Program-made: the position numbers and the translations under genes | Assembly (NCBI GenBank): GCA_036245805.1 | Contig: BTRK01000002.1 | Coordinates: 37,616,661-37,680,660, forward strand | Origin: Pristionchus mayeri | Lineage: Eukaryota > Nematoda > Chromadorea > Rhabditida > Neodiplogasteridae | DNA length: 64,000 bases | Direction of reading: 5' to 3' | The notes under the pieces: model-generated | The model's database searches: none | Seen by the model: the letters and a program-made list of their open reading frames with translations, nothing else | What the model was told of the DNA's origin: nothing | Shown here: positions 12,401 to 24,163 of the stretch, in pieces | How positions within the stretch are numbered: position 1 is the first letter of the stretch | Layout: each line of letters opens with the position of its first letter

Positions 12401-15400
12401 CCAGGGCAAACATTGAGACACAGTGAGAAAGTTGAGGGAGACGAGAGAAAGAGACGGGGAGAGAAGCGTGCAACAATGGGCACCGCAAGAGTTCAAGTGA
12501 TACTGCTAGGGTTGGCTTCGCTCGAAATGACTCCTTTCATTCTCTTTTATCTCTCGCATGCCTGACTAGTAAGAGAGATATGATTTACCACGGTGTTAAA
12601 CAGATGAAACGGCTAGATTTAAAAAAAGGAAGCTCCGAAAACAAAGAGCCTGTGGAAGATAACAGTGATGAATTACAAATGGACATATCACCCTGCGAGC
12701 ATCAGTACCCCTCGTCCACCCTATCGATATTGACAATATCCCAGGGATTGTAGGGGATACAGAGTACGAGGGATGGGCGAGAGAGCGTGAGAAATAAAGA
12801 GAGTCACAAAATACTCGATGAAATAGGTCAATAAGCGGATTACAAGAAGCGTAATAACCCCAAAGAGACGATTGCTCAGGCTCTCTTCATTTCGCGCACT
12901 CCGTCGTCCCTCTGGCCAAAGAGAGAGAGAGAGAGATAGTCTGGAACAAAGAGAGCCCGAATTCATGCAGAACGCCGCAACGAATTCAGAATTGTGTGCG
13001 CAAAAGGATACGTTGTGAGTCACTTCCGTTTTGCTATGCTCGCGCGCCAAAGGCCTAAGCCACAAACGAGTCACACGCGGGAAAGAAGTGGGCGAAGCGG
13101 CGTAACCATAGAGATCACCCAAGTGAGCAGCGGGAAGGGAGCACGCTCTCTCCACTTTCCCTGAGCAATCGTCTCACTCTCTTTGTCTCTCAGGCTCTCT
13201 CACCCATTTGAGAGGCGAGAAAGTATGTAGAATGAAGATTCCGTTTCTTAAGAAGACATATTTAAGTGTGCTCTATCCATTTTCGATAATCTATCGCTTC
13301 GCCTGACCGAACATAGAGATTTTGAAGGGAAGAGAGTAGGAGAAGAAAGGAAACCCAGCCCCTAAGCGACGGAATAAGTGGCCACAGACCGGAGTCAAGA
13401 AGAGGAAGGCAGAAGTAGGTAATGCGAGAGGGGCTTATTCCATGACTGGAAGCAATGGAAAGAGCGACTCTTACTAGCACACTTTTTGCCGTTTTTTGTA
13501 ATGCCTGCTGAAAAGGACTTATTGACAGTCGTGAAACATATGGTGTGATTTTAAGCCGAATCCGCGAAAAAAAAAGCTATTGAAACCGCATGGGGGTAAC
13601 GATCTGAACGACTGGTAAATGAAACCGTCAAGCATCTGAAAGTATGCACGCGCCTCAGCGTGTTCCGTCTCTACATTCCGTGTATTTTACTCGCCTTCTA
13701 TTTCTATCCCTGGCGCTCTCTTTTTCTCACACGAGCGTTTGCATTCCCTCCCTCATACTCTCGCAATATTGCACACACGATTCTTATCTGCGACGACGTT
13801 ATGACTGTTTACGCACCCTCAAAATGAATTTCTTTAGTTCCATTTTGTGCGCTGAGACAGAGCGAACAATCGTTATGCCATATTGTAGAGGAAAGAATTC
13901 TTATCGGCATGAGTGGATTTTAAGACTGTTTTAGCACGATCTGGAAAGGAAATTGTGTGCAGCGTCCACACTGTGAAAATTGCGATGGGAAATGTGGAAT
14001 GACACTCCACAGAATAACAGCATTACAGGACAATGATTAGAATGCGTTGCGTTCCTTGGAACATTCGCGTGAAGAGTCTCTACCGAGAAAACGAGAAACG
14101 CAGCGAGAAAATTGGCATACAATGGAAGAAACGTCCAAAGTGAATTGTCACTCGGACAAATTGGCTTACGTTCGCCTAACTGCGATGCACGTAAGAGTCT
14201 TGTTGACACTTTTTTGGGTTAACTTCCTAATAAATCATATAGTTTTTCTCCCTATCATGGAAATTGATAGTGAATCCATTTCAACAGAATGCTCTTCATT
14301 TGTCTCTTGTATGGACTCGATGACATACATAATATCAATTATTATATTTTACTTATTTATAAAAACTCACAACAGGCATGGCGATGCTCTTACTGTTCTT
14401 ATCCTTGGGCTCGTAAGGTGATATGACAATGCGGAGGGGAGGGCTCAACTGAAGTAAAGTGGAGTTCTGCAGTGCTGAAGAGAGAGAACGCGAAATGAAG
14501 AGACGAATACACTAATTTCGAACTCTAATACAAACTAAAACGAGTTTTCAGCTCGAACAACGAATGGAACTCATCATATTCCTTTCCTAGAGCCGACCGT
14601 TGAAATAGTGAATGAAAAGATTTTCGTGCTCTGGCCCCTTCATGTTTTGCCACCATGTCTTGTTTATCGCTCGCTTTTCGCGAATCTGTATTCGAAAATG
14701 GTCAAAAGGAGAGCTCGATGCTAACCGAGATGCGTAAAATATGAATCTCTAGATCTCCGAAATCGCATAGAACTATAGCAGCAACAAGGATAGCTTCTCA
14801 AAAAATAACCCAGGTAATGTATGCTTTCTAACAGGTCTGATTGGCGATAAGTCATTTCTTTCAAAGCCATTCCTAATGAAATTAGAACAGCTGTGTGAGT
14901 ATGAGCAAACTCGAGAAATGATAAAACACTCTACCACACTCTCTCGTCAGTCAGAGTGTGCGATATAGGGTATTGCATGAGGAGCGCGAGACCATCGTTC
15001 AATCAACTCACATCTCTGAGCGCCTTGGGTGGTTCTTTCTTCGTGAAGGGCTCGGCTTTCACTGCGGGCACACCCCCGATAAGACGAGGAGAGAGAGGAG
15101 CCAGCGGGTGCGTGCTTTTATCTGAATACTGATGGTTGTAACAATGTCCACCGTTTGGTCACACACCCACGCTCAATAAATGCATTTTTTCGCCGGCGAT
15201 AGGCAGATGAATGAATAGAATCCTGGGAAACCATCGTTAATATGAACCCGCACTGTTCCATCACTTCATCATGTATCTCGAGGAATTCCTTTTTTCCCGA
15301 ATTTTTCGACGTTTTTTCACTTACTCTCTCGCATTTTTAAGCCGCCGGGGGAAATTGCACACACGGCGGCGTATTCATTCCATTGTGTAACTCGTGCTTC

Positions 15401-18400
15401 TAAAATTTACGTCACGCATGTCTAGGTCTGCAGAATAAAAAAAGGGCACACACTTTCTAGCTTTCTCTCTCAGAATATCGGGTGAAGATTATTCTAATTA
15501 GAAAACCATGAGACATCTAAAACATCTAACAGTGGAGGAAACTACACAATAATGAAAATCAGACTCGAATCGGATTGAAAGGCGCCTGGAATCGCAGAAA
15601 GTAAACTGCCTTCTCCGAGATGAAATAGGTTTTGGCGTCTCACCGAGACATTAACCCTAAGGTCACTTACTGTAAGACTAGGGACTAAAAAGCAGGACTG
15701 GGGAAGCCTACGGAATACCTCACCCTTTTCCGAGATGCTGTCCAGCGGCATTAGTGGGATCAGATACTCAGGAGACGAGGCGTATCGAGGAGTTGTCGAG
15801 GGCGTCTGAATGAGTTATCATCAGACCTAGTTCCGTTGTACTTGAGTTATATTCCAATTGTTTTTTTAATTCAAAGATCTCTTGATGGCGACAGCATATT
15901 TTTGCTTCTTTCAATTATGATTGTTTTTTTTCAGCTCGATATTTCATACAGCAATCGAACTTTCAAAATTTGAGCCAATTAAACATCAATCCTGAAACGT
16001 ACTTCAAGTGAATCAAGACGTGAACAGCTCTCTCACTCACTCTTCAAAAGCTATGCCGGTTCCACAATTTTGAGCATTCTCTATCTTCCATCTGCGTCCT
16101 ACAATCGTATTCTGATTCTTTGGTCTATGCACTATGTCTCTCTCTCTCTCTCTCTCTCTCGCTCCATCGACTCGTGCCTAATGGTCATTTCTTTTTTTGC
16201 TTTTTTTATGGAGCACGCCCGTTTACTATTGAAATTTGTCCACCTTCAGCCAGATAAAACATGTGTGAAACATGTAACACAAGTATCACGAGTCGGTGGA
16301 TGAAAGTGTCCCCTCTGGAACAATTTGGAAACATTTTCCCTGCTCAGGCTCAAAATATGATGGGAGAATACTCTAGGATGGGAATTCGAAAAATTCATGT
16401 GATGGGTTCTAGAGTCATCATTTAGGAAATTTCTGGTTTTGTTTACCACTACACCATCTTAATTCCAAAACGAGTTTCATGGATGGTACGGGGCTCAAAA
16501 TGATCGGGAAAATATAATGAGAATATTTTATGCTGTGGTATAAGCTTTTCAACAAAAGCTCGCAAAGTTATGCGCAATAAACCAGATATTGGTCAAGATA
16601 AAAAGTCGCAGCCTCTTCCGGAGTATGCTTTACAAGCAATTGTATTTCAAAATACAGTAGAAAAAATTCATATGTGAATTAGGGTTTCCATTTTCAGGTG
16701 GCGCCTAGGCCGCCTGAAACTCATTATCCCCGCTCACAACGCAATGAATAAAGCCTAATTGACCTGAACGAGAGAGAATGGAATTGATTAATAGGCGGCC
16801 TAGGCGCCTGATCCCATAATTTCTCGCAAAATAGTGGTATTCCCGGTCACTCGACTCAATTGAAATGGCGAATTAGTTATGTTTCAACGATTCAATTTGT
16901 GCGAATGAGACAAATAGCTCAGAATTAACTGATCAGGTATCAATCAAAGGAAATTACCTGATCAGGTAAATTGAATTTGAATGGCCTGATCAGGTAATTC
17001 CGCCCGATCATTTTTACCTGAACAGGTCAAATTACCTGAAAATTGAAACCCTAATGTGAATATTAAAAAACACACAATTGATTTCTAGGATAGGGGCTTT
17101 TACATTATGCATTTGAATGTTCAATAGTGAGGTTGATCACGGATTGATGTTCGTTGTCCCAACAGAGTTGGGCTTTTCCGAGACCTAATAACAATGAAAA
17201 TTTTTGCTTTTTTAGTGAACACGCCCGCTTTTTATTGAAATTGTTCAGTAAGATGAAAGAGTGGCGAAACATAGTGATGTTGATCCTGAAAGGTGAAACA
17301 AAATTCAGATCGCCTGCAAATGCTAATGACTGAACCAGTGAAATCATTAGGTCCATCGTGTTCGCGCTACATTCTGCATATTTTCCCGATGTATAGTGCT
17401 ATCCTCGTTCTCCCTCTATCTCAGCCTCTCTATCTCTCGCGCGCTCGCCGGTGTAAAAGCACGCCGCGTTCATTGAAGCACCATCACAGTTTTAGGTGGC
17501 GAAAATAATATTACCGTGTCGGGCGTAGGTTCAGTGATGGAAGGCAGTGTGATGGAAGAGGACAACGGATATCGAGGAGAGCCAGAAGCGGTGGAACCGG
17601 ATGAAAAACTGAGTTAATGAAATATGATAATTAGTTAATTATGTTAAATAATCTTATTCACTGGGCTACCGAAAACATAGTTCGCTTAATTATGGGCAGT
17701 AAGACGAATACCAAAATTCGTGGCCATCGCAAATGCCTTGATGTCCTTTTCTGACATTGATATGTTTCACGAACAACATTTGTTTCTGAACATATTCAAT
17801 GACTGGTTAGATGAAAACAACCGTTCTCGTAATAAAAAAAAATCAATCAACACGCATGATTTCGCCTGGCATATTCAATTAGATCAATGACAGTATCTGA
17901 TAAGCGAACTTGCAAGTGGGGATATAGTTTTCTCTCTTGCTCTGAACTCTTTCAGATCTCACGCATCCCATGTTGAATCGCATTCGTGCAGCCTTTTGGC
18001 ATATCAAAGGCGGCATGACGTCATAGTTCTCATCCGACCTAGTACACAACACTAGAGATGGTTGCGCAGGACCTAATTATCTCCTTGTGCTCCCTCACCG
18101 ATCAGAGCAAACTTTCAAAAGGAACTAACGAACTAGTCCATTGTACAGTAATTGACGGCTCTGTAATACAAAGTGTGCGCAGAGTGGAGAGATTCGGAGT
18201 AATTTCCATGAAAAGGAACAAGTGCATTAGTTCCTTTTCATGAACTCACAATTTCATGTGCTCACCTCGTTCCCCCATAGCTGCTCGAGTTGCCGTTGAG
18301 CACGATCGAGATTACACCGACCTGAAAATATTATATTTTTAATTATTTAAAATATATTTCGTAAATGAACCTGCGAATGCGGATTCTGAGATGTTTGGTA

Positions 18401-20413
18401 GAAGCCGTGCGTGGTGAATCTGGAAATATTTATGTCAATTTGTTTTAAATGTCGCCGGAAAATATGGTGCAAAGAATTTGGATACAGATAATTAAACTAG
18501 AAGTTATGCCGCCTTTGCATATCAAAGGCGGAATGACGTCATAGTTCTCATCCGACCTATTACAGATAATTCACGCACCTAATGTAGTGTGCCTGTCCAC
18601 TGGTTAGTAGTGTCTGCTTCGTGTTGACGTGATCGCCCTCGACGAAGTAGATCGTCCCCTGAAAAAAAATGATTATCGTTTCCCATTCTCTCACCTTTGG
18701 CTGTTTCACTTTTCGATAACTTTATCAGGATCCACTCTTAGAGTCGGTATAAATTTTCCCGCATATCACAGTTTATGACCGTTCTATTGCTTGACCGACC
18801 GTCTCCACATACTCCGCGTCGAATGAGTTGCCCGTCGTGTGTCGGTGTTTCCCAGGAGAGGGGAGACCGAAGTGGACAGTCATAGAAGAGGCTGAAATTG
18901 CAATTTGAGAAAATATAACAATCACTTGATGCTGCCCACTCTCTCGCCAGTCAAGAAAGAGCATGTGGAAAATATTAAAAAAACAGTTATTTTTTGAAGT
19001 TTTAACTCAACCTCCAATGGAACACCTGCGTGAGACATTACTCTCTTCATCTAGTATGCTCTCTCATAGGCTGTGCGAGAAATGAACTCATATGTTTTCC
19101 GTACTCTCATGCGATGTTAAAAATCGAGAGTTCGATCTTTGATTTGAATTCCCGCAAAGTTCTAGAAAATACTATGCAAAAAAACTATGCAAAAAAATAG
19201 AACTAGGTTCTGAATCTGAAACAATTGATTATAGTTATTTTTTCAATAACTGTATCGACAAATTGTCCTTGTCTGTGGTCTTTCATGTTTATGCCACTCG
19301 TGAAGCGTAATCGAACTCATATTGTAAAATTTCTTTCTTTCTGATCTGTGGGAACATAACGAGCGAAAATATCTTTATTTGTAGGTATGTTTCAGCTCGG
19401 GTGCAAAAATTCGGTGTGTATTATTGAAACTGATGTTGCTCATCTCTTCTTTTTGAAAAACAAAACAAAATCACTTACGAATGAATTGCGGGTGCGCGAT
19501 GACGTCAATGCGGTAGACATCCGACGTCTCGTCTAACTTGAGGATCAGGGACTGGGGATACCCGCGATTCCTGCAGTTAAATTCATGAGTGTTTCTTGGC
19601 AAACTTTAATAAATACGATAACAAAATATCCCTAGACTTGGAAGTAAGGATATCTTGAAGTTACTCTCTTCATTCTGCTTATTCAATCCCCCATCGAGAA
19701 CACACAGGTTAAAGAGAGTCAGATCTTGCAAAGCCATCCGCGTCTCGAAAACGATGGAATGGAGCAGCAATTTGTATGTTCCTTTCCGATGGTAACAATA
19801 GTGGAGTATGCAGCACTGCACCACTTTCTATGTGTTTGTGTTTCAATTTTGAAAATTTCGATCATATCATGTTCATCATGTTCATGATATTCATGATTAT
19901 CATGATCATGTTCATTAGTGGTAGAAAATTAAAGGAAAAAGAGGCCACGAAAATCCGACAGCTGAGAGTCTCGAAAACACGAGAAAATACGCTTCACTAC
20001 GTTCACATTACCTGGTTAATCTTGAAATTTCGATTGTTGCTATTGATCGATTTTAAAAAAATAATGAAAATCTCACGGCTCCGAAATCCAGCAGAGGCCG
20101 TTGCCTTCGATCTCGAGGATCGATTTCTGCTCCGTCCTGAAAGCAACAATATCGTGTGCTATTGCAATAAATGAACTGGGCCAGTGTCACTGCTTTTTTT
20201 CGACGCATTATTTTGTGTAGGTACACTCTATTATTTTGTAACCAGACCCTTTGGACAAGCCATTCTAATCAATGAGAGGTAGCGGCGTCGAAAAACGCAT
20301 AATTATCACCGGATACTGAGTGGGGGAGAGAAAAAATGGAACACTAACCGGAACTGCGTGATTGATTCCTCATCCTCGCTCGAGACAGAGATAAGCTCGT
20401 AGTGGACAACCAT
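479..20413 (-). CDS. CEP104-like jelly-roll/coiled-coil protein, 20 exons
   Basis: Hand-built model; exons on the minus strand: 20349-20413, 20077-20136, 19479-19570, 18800-18891, 18579-18658, 18371-18419, 18266-18321, 17515-17608, 15724-15805, 15012-15061, 14371-14448, 10236-10325, 9956-10010, 9726-9798, 9627-9656, 9426-9527, 9018-9084, 833-903, 624-690, 479-523. They total 1398 nt (465 aa plus stop) and every splice phase agrees. The start is ATG at 20413 (MVVHYELISVSS). Residues 1 to about 165 resemble the N-terminal jelly-roll of CEP104: a YPQSLILKLDE strand, an IDVIAHPQFIP strand and a closing VGVISIVLNG strand. Next come Ser/Pro-rich linker exons, an acidic DDDSDEEE patch and a charged coiled coil (ELKDVLDEIEAY, ERMDALQKADYDGAQMQKDR). 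CEP104 acts at cilium tips and centrioles; that role here is inferred. No TOG domain or zinc fingers were found, so it is shorter than vertebrate CEP104. Weak points are the unusual GTCGGT donors after 18800 and 624. If the latter is not used, the protein ends within about 5 codons. Confidence 0.68.
1201..1864 (-). repeat. 3' LTR of the BEL/Pao element
   Basis: This 664-bp repeat matches 6012-6744 along its length. It lacks about 58 bp present in the other LTR (near 6434-6491) and a 9-bp segment (CTCCCAGGA near 6243). Its inner end reads CTACT where the other LTR has CTACA. These differences show the insertion is not recent, or that the LTRs have exchanged sequence with other copies. Confidence 0.85.
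2079..4604 (-). pseudogene. zinc-knuckle/aspartic-protease frame with Ser/Pro-rich tail
   Basis: An 841-residue open frame. Around residues 82-150 there are knuckle-like Cys/His clusters, including a clean CX2CX4HX4C (CLSCFSSGHLSKEC) followed by CHKCQGRHHSSLC. Around residue 190 the motif LLDQGAQVSLISRSLA matches the retropepsin-like (DUF1758) protease of BEL/Pao elements, with DQG in place of DTG/DSG. After the protease there is no reverse transcriptase. Instead roughly 450 residues are rich in Ser, Thr, Pro and His (for example THPPLPASPSHLP). This tail is unusual: it is long, open and low-complexity, and may be coding sequence captured or expanded after loss of pol. Confidence 0.75.
4634..5650 (-). 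pseudogene. gag domain (DUF1759-like) of the BEL/Pao element
   Basis: A 338-residue open frame. The first part is a Lys/Glu-rich helix followed by a Ser/Pro/Gln-rich linker. From about residue 180 it carries the signature of the BEL/Pao gag-associated domain: LPPITLEKFDGSDITRW, then a segment ending FHIRSSLKGEAYSLI. In this family that region is structural, retroelement-encoded and usually runs on into zinc knuckles and protease. Here it ends at a stop at 4634, and the knuckles lie in another frame starting near 4604, so a second frame change separates them. Confidence 0.75.
5647..5802 (-). pseudogene. gag N-terminal fragment of the BEL/Pao element
   Basis: The open frame starts with a plausible MGEFVSDF initiator at 5802; the longer upstream extension is AT-rich and not gag-like. 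It stops at 5647, where the next frame (4634-5650) takes over in a different phase. A single-base frame change near 5660 therefore separates two parts of what should be one gag polyprotein. It is helical and charged, with a Leu-rich segment. The neighbouring frame carries the recognisable gag domain. Confidence 0.55.
6012..6744 (-). repeat. 5' LTR of the BEL/Pao element
   Basis: This 733-bp long terminal repeat has intact TGTAG and CTACA ends and directly abuts the ATTCT target duplication at 6745. It contains two exact copies and one near copy of the decamer GAGTCCCTGG (6211, 6271, 6301), which also recurs inside the element. Confidence 0.85.
7521..7942. repeat. Foldback MITE, about 420 bp, in an intron
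   Basis: Two near-identical inverted arms of about 160 bp (7521-7680 and 7783-7942) flank an AT-rich spacer of about 100 bp. Outer ends are ATCCACCTTCCGTGGGAAGG and its complement; the outer 20 bp is itself self-complementary, giving a cruciform within a hairpin. Only scattered mismatches separate the arms. It lies in the large intron of the CEP104-like gene, next to the LTR element. No coding capacity seen. Confidence 0.85.
9105..9295. repeat. Possible pol III-type SINE-like segment
   Basis: A GC-richer island in AT-rich intron DNA, preceded by AAGGTAAA repeats. It carries an A-box-like TGGTGTAGTGCGGTGA near 9170 and a hairpin-forming CCGGGGTC...GACCCCGG near its right end. Both flanks are rich in TTAATTAA-type sequence, so target duplications cannot be called. 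No second copy was recognised here, so the assignment rests only on internal pattern. Confidence 0.25.
10509..11751 (+). mobile_element. Mariner transposon, full length
   Basis: A 1243-bp element with terminal inverted repeats beginning TTGGGGTGTCCGGAAAGTTC and ending in the exact complement, flanked by the TA target duplication (10507-10508 and 11752-11753). It carries one uninterrupted transposase frame. It sits in the intron between exons 14371-14448 and 10236-10325 of the CEP104-like gene, opposite to host transcription. A deleted relative lies at 24670-25459. Intact ends plus an intact frame make this potentially a recently active copy. Confidence 0.95.
10670..11686 (+). CDS. Mariner transposase
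   Basis: A 338-aa protein starting at ATG 10670; the open frame extends four codons further to a TTG, which is unlikely as a eukaryotic start. The N-terminal half carries the two helix-turn-helix motifs that bind the inverted repeats, including a WFSRYKKGEFGLDDQPRPGR segment and a second HTH around REL..DTGTPRSTVSDIL. The catalytic triad is visible: ATDEKWITYDN (first D), LLLMDNARPHRA (second D), and YSPDLSPCDYH (third D) exactly 34 residues after the second, i.e. DD34D. Family knowledge: cut-and-paste transposition into TA. No stop or frameshift seen. Confidence 0.95.
   Translation: MDSHLYLRAVLIHYYRLGRSVKEAHSALAQSEGADAPSIPFCYKWFSRYKKGEFGLDDQPRPGRPPSLDQPLVLRTLKRKPMASVRELKKDTGTPRSTVSDILHRSGKKPKLPQVIPHDLSPEQLKNRVQVCRELLHSRSNLRWVNSIIATDEKWITYDNPARRLQWVDADEKPTPVPKKEEHGKKELLCFFFSVLGPIYWEILAPGTSINDDLFSEQLEDVAIRVPPRLLNQGKILLLMDNARPHRAKMTQKKMDELKIERIPHPPYSPDLSPCDYHCFRSLSDFCKGKKFKNRDEVVRAFVNWAVSKKPAFWKRGIETLPNRWREVVRKKGAYIGH
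16678..17055. repeat. MITE with nested palindromes, 4-bp target duplication
   Basis: A 378-bp element bounded by inverted repeats of about 23 bp (ATTAGGGTTTCCATTTTCAG and complement ending GAAACCCTAAT) and by direct repeats GTGA (16674-16677 and 17056-17059). Inside are an inverted pair built on GGCGCCTAGGCCGCC / GGCGGCCTAGGCGCC and several palindromes of the form ACCTGATCAGGT near 16935-17025. It lies in the intron between exons 17515-17608 and 15724-15805 of the CEP104-like gene. Confidence 0.75.
18505..18562. repeat. Partial copy of the TGACGTCA palindromic MITE
   Basis: This segment matches the right half of the complete element at 35987-36076: CCGCCTTTG, TATCAAAGGCGG, then TGACGTCATAGTTCTCATCC. 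Another right-half copy lies at 18008-18053. Both are in introns of the CEP104-like gene. They lack the left arm, so they are truncated relics. Confidence 0.7.
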
Positions 20414-23280
20414 ACAGATTTTGATTGGAAATTTCTGAGATGAATAAGTATAGAAAACTGATATCATTATCACTGAAAAGAAGGCACTCAATTACTCGAA
20501 AACTCGATAAATTTTGAGTGTTTAATTTATAGCATCTGACGGATAACTAGAAAACAATCGATAACCGGGTAGAATAACAACAAAGCAGTGCACCTATCTT
20601 CTTCTCGCTCCCGAGATACTCGGCCCACTCAGGTATGAGCGGTATCCAGGGGCAGTCAGAGAGGGTGGAGGAGGTGGACGAAAGGGATACTGGAATGACG
20701 TCAAGCAAGTTGAAATTCGAAGAACAAAATCTTTCCTTCTATTTGAACAACATCGTGATGGTAGTGAATCTCATGTTGTCCGGTTTCGTTCTGTGTTAGT
20801 CCAGTGATTTTTCAAGCTATTTATACAACCATTCCTTTATAGAGCGAAGATCTCACAATCTTGCAATCTCGAAGAAAGGCGTTGCTGAATCTTGGTGCAG
20901 AATACATGGACCTTTTTTCTGAACTTGCGACTGTCTTTCGAAGAAAAGAGGGGGTGAGTAAATGCACAATGCACAGTGAACGTTGAGCATGCAGTTGAAT
21001 TCTCACTTTCAATCATTCTGAGTGCACTCCTTGGATCGTGCAACGACCTCTAGAGCATTACGGAAAATTGAATATTCTATTCCTTGCATCAAGCATTATG
21101 ATGGAGAATGCAGAGAGTGTGCGCTAGGAATGGATTTTACGAAATTTTATCTTCATTGAAATTTTATCTTCACTATTTTACGGGTCAGTACGGTGAAAGT
21201 ACATGGGAATGGAGAGCGTCTTTTCTCGCCAAGCCGTATCTTCTGTTGCCTAGCATTCTGGAAGGTTATTTTGAATTTCATCGTGCTGGGAAGTAGATTC
21301 AATTGTGCGGCTCAGATCTTGCACAGAAAGGCCTTTAGTATTCCGAATCCGGAAGTTGGCTCTTCACAATGCTCCCTACTTCGGAGCGTCAATTTAATTT
21401 TGACGTTTGAATTTTTGAAAAATTCATATCATTCTGTTTGGCACGTCCTCCATTTGCTCGCTTGGGAAATCAACAGGAAATTAATTTCTGATTCATGATA
21501 TTTGTCAAACTGTTTGCATTTCTGACACTCATTCGTCGATTACGTAGAATAGTTCAACCAATTTCGACACCTACTTATACCTTTTCCCACTGAAACGATG
21601 TTATTCGTTGGGTACGAACGTTCGAACCGGATATCAGTATCTCAGGAATCAATCACAATCTACTTTAGCTGGTTCACTTGCTTTCGAAGTTAGAAAAACG
21701 ATGTTTCACTATGTTTCGCTTATTTTTTTGCTTGTCGGAGTGAGTCAGATAGAGAACGGTCTACGGATCTGCGAACTCAAAAAATCAACAGACTCTTTCG
21801 GTGGCACTTCGCGATGTTTTAAGGCAAATAGAGCGTGATTTTCTCAGAATGCGAACTCCACGAACTGGAATAGTAGTGGCCCACATGTGCCTGCTTGTTC
21901 GAAGTTAAACGTTTGAAGTAACACTGACTTGATGTAACGGCATGAATTTACTGATTTCACCTGCTCACTCTGATTTTGTTCAGACGGGCGCGAAAGTCGC
22001 ACTGTTGTTATGACCGAGCATTATAGCTGAAGAACGCATGGGCATGACCCTTCAATGAAATGTATCGCATGAGCTATGCAAAATCCACAACCATCGAATG
22101 CGATTACGATTTTTTTTTTTTAATGTGATCGATGAAACCTAGGATCCCCTTGTAAAGCAGTTCGTAATCAGCAAACAAAGATATCATTTCATAAGGCATA
22201 TCCTGAAATGGTTCTCACTTATTTTTCTTTGGGCAAGACGCCAATGTACACGAATCATACGGACGTCTTTCTCCTCTTTTTCCTGTAATAGGAAGTTTTC
22301 GTGAGATATTTCCGATTTTCAACAAGCATTTCCAGAGTGAAATTCCGAGAAATTTGTGAAATATTTTCACTGAAACGAGTTACTTTTTTTCTTGTAATAG
22401 CACGACGCAAGCACCTGCCCCTTCCACATACTTCTCTACATTTTTTTCGCCTGTTTCCCTGCCTTTCCATCCAATGAAAGCACGTATCTCGAAGAGTGTT
22501 GACATTTCTTTTTCCTCACATACTACGAATTTGCTAGGAATAGGGCTAACTAACTTAGGCTCTCGTCCCATCATAATGCCCCCAGGCTACGCGAAGAGTG
22601 CGGCCTCGACTAAGTAGATGTCATATAGCTGTCGCCCCTAATTATGGTCACGCCCGCGCCTACGACCCGGCTGCACGATACCGTATGCCGGTGATGTCAG
22701 GTCGGCACGACTTGCACTCTTCAATTCTCGTACTATCTCATTGATCCGACAGAGCGATATAGGATGTGAAATGAGAGTCCTGTACAGGGTTGGCAATACA
22801 ACCGTACATCACGCTATTTTTTTTGTTTTTATCGCTCTTACACCTCCACATAAAGTACATCGTGGCTACTACTATTTGCCTCTTGGCTCAAGTCGAAATT
22901 CACTTAACTCGTCACCCTTTCTCTAGATGCGAATAGACATCACGTGACACTCTTACCACGGTCATAATGAGGCTACACTAGAGCGAGAGCGTGTGGCAAA
23001 TGTTGAAACTCCCGCTAACTTAACCACATTCTCTCGAAATACCGTGACTTCCATTTGCTAGGACTCTACGAGAGTGTTCCCGAACCCTTGAAGTTTTGGG
23101 AAAACTCTCGGAGATCCGCATATTAATGGAGTCCAGGACTCCAATCTCATTTCCATTCTACGTAGTGATGACCTTTGGATATTGGAAAAGAGGCTTAGTG
23201 CTTATTTTGTGCGCAATTTCCTCGTTGGTGATGGTAGTACACTCGATTTCACGTTCTTCCTGGTGGAGTAATCGTCTGAC

Positions 23281-23346
23281 TGTCTCCATTCCGCACGCTC
23301 TCTCTCACCGGTCGGACAGGGCGAGAGAGCGTGCGAAACGAGGAGA
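23281..23346. repeat. Hairpin MITE copy
   Basis: Imperfect inverted arms (TCTCCATTCCGCACGCTCTC and GAGAGAGCGTGCGAAACG) around a CACCGGTCGGACAGGG loop. The left flank GGAGTAATCGTCTGACTG matches the terminal sequence of the dated copy at 40632-40712. The right terminus is not recognisable. Confidence 0.65.
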
Positions 23347-24163
23347 GCAATTTACAATCAAAAGTTTTTAGTACATTGCATTTCACTCACTTCCGGTTTT
23401 GTGAACATCTGCTTTATAAAGTCGTTGCTTTTGCCTTTGTTATTTTCGAAAACATTTATCTTGGGAATTATCTGCGCTGTCTCGGGTTTACTCTTTGTTG
23501 TATCCTTGTTATCTTTGGCGATGTCGGTCCCATAGATGACAAATAGCAAACTAAAAAGACAAAAATCTCGGGATCTTTTCCCGCTGCAAATTTTCAAAGT
23601 ATGAAATGAGTGACGAAAAGAAGAAAAGAAGCAGTGCTCGCTTCCACTCCTCATTCCTAAGATCACTAAATGGTTTCATCATTGAGCGTGCTCTCTCATC
23701 TGTCTGATCTACCAATGCGGAATGAAGAGACACTTTCCCAAAGTCAAAAAGTCACATCTTTATTGAAGAGATCCCTAGTCCACTTCTCACTCCTAAGATC
23801 ACTTTGCATTCCCAGTACTCCTTCCCTGTTATTCCGCTCGCGAATCATCGCTAATTAGTCTCCGGAATAATTCCTTGGGTGGAAGAGTACTTACTCTCTC
23901 CATTTCGCGTGCTCTCTCGCTCTCTAGACCTCGAGACAGGATAGAGAATAGAGAGAGAGCGACCCTTGGTCGAGCAAGGGGCTCTGAGCGAAGAACAATC
24001 TCGGGTGGGAGAGCGGAGTCCCGCAAGCGATGAAACTTTCATGAGCAGAACAAGAGATCGCGTGAGATCGCGTGGCAAGGGAGGTCTCTATAGTGGCCCT
24101 CCTCTTTTAACTTCTTTAAAAGACTAGTGGGGCAATTCAAGACAGTGATGGAGGCCCTCTTTT

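Noticed and set aside
16139..16161. CT-rich tract as a regulatory element
   Set aside because: A simple (TC)n microsatellite; such tracts are common here and nothing ties it to a gene.
20594..20689. Possible minus-strand exon ending EWAEYLGSEKKI
   Set aside because: It reads like protein and is bounded by CAG and GT, but I could not join it in phase to the CEP104-like exon 1 or to anything upstream.
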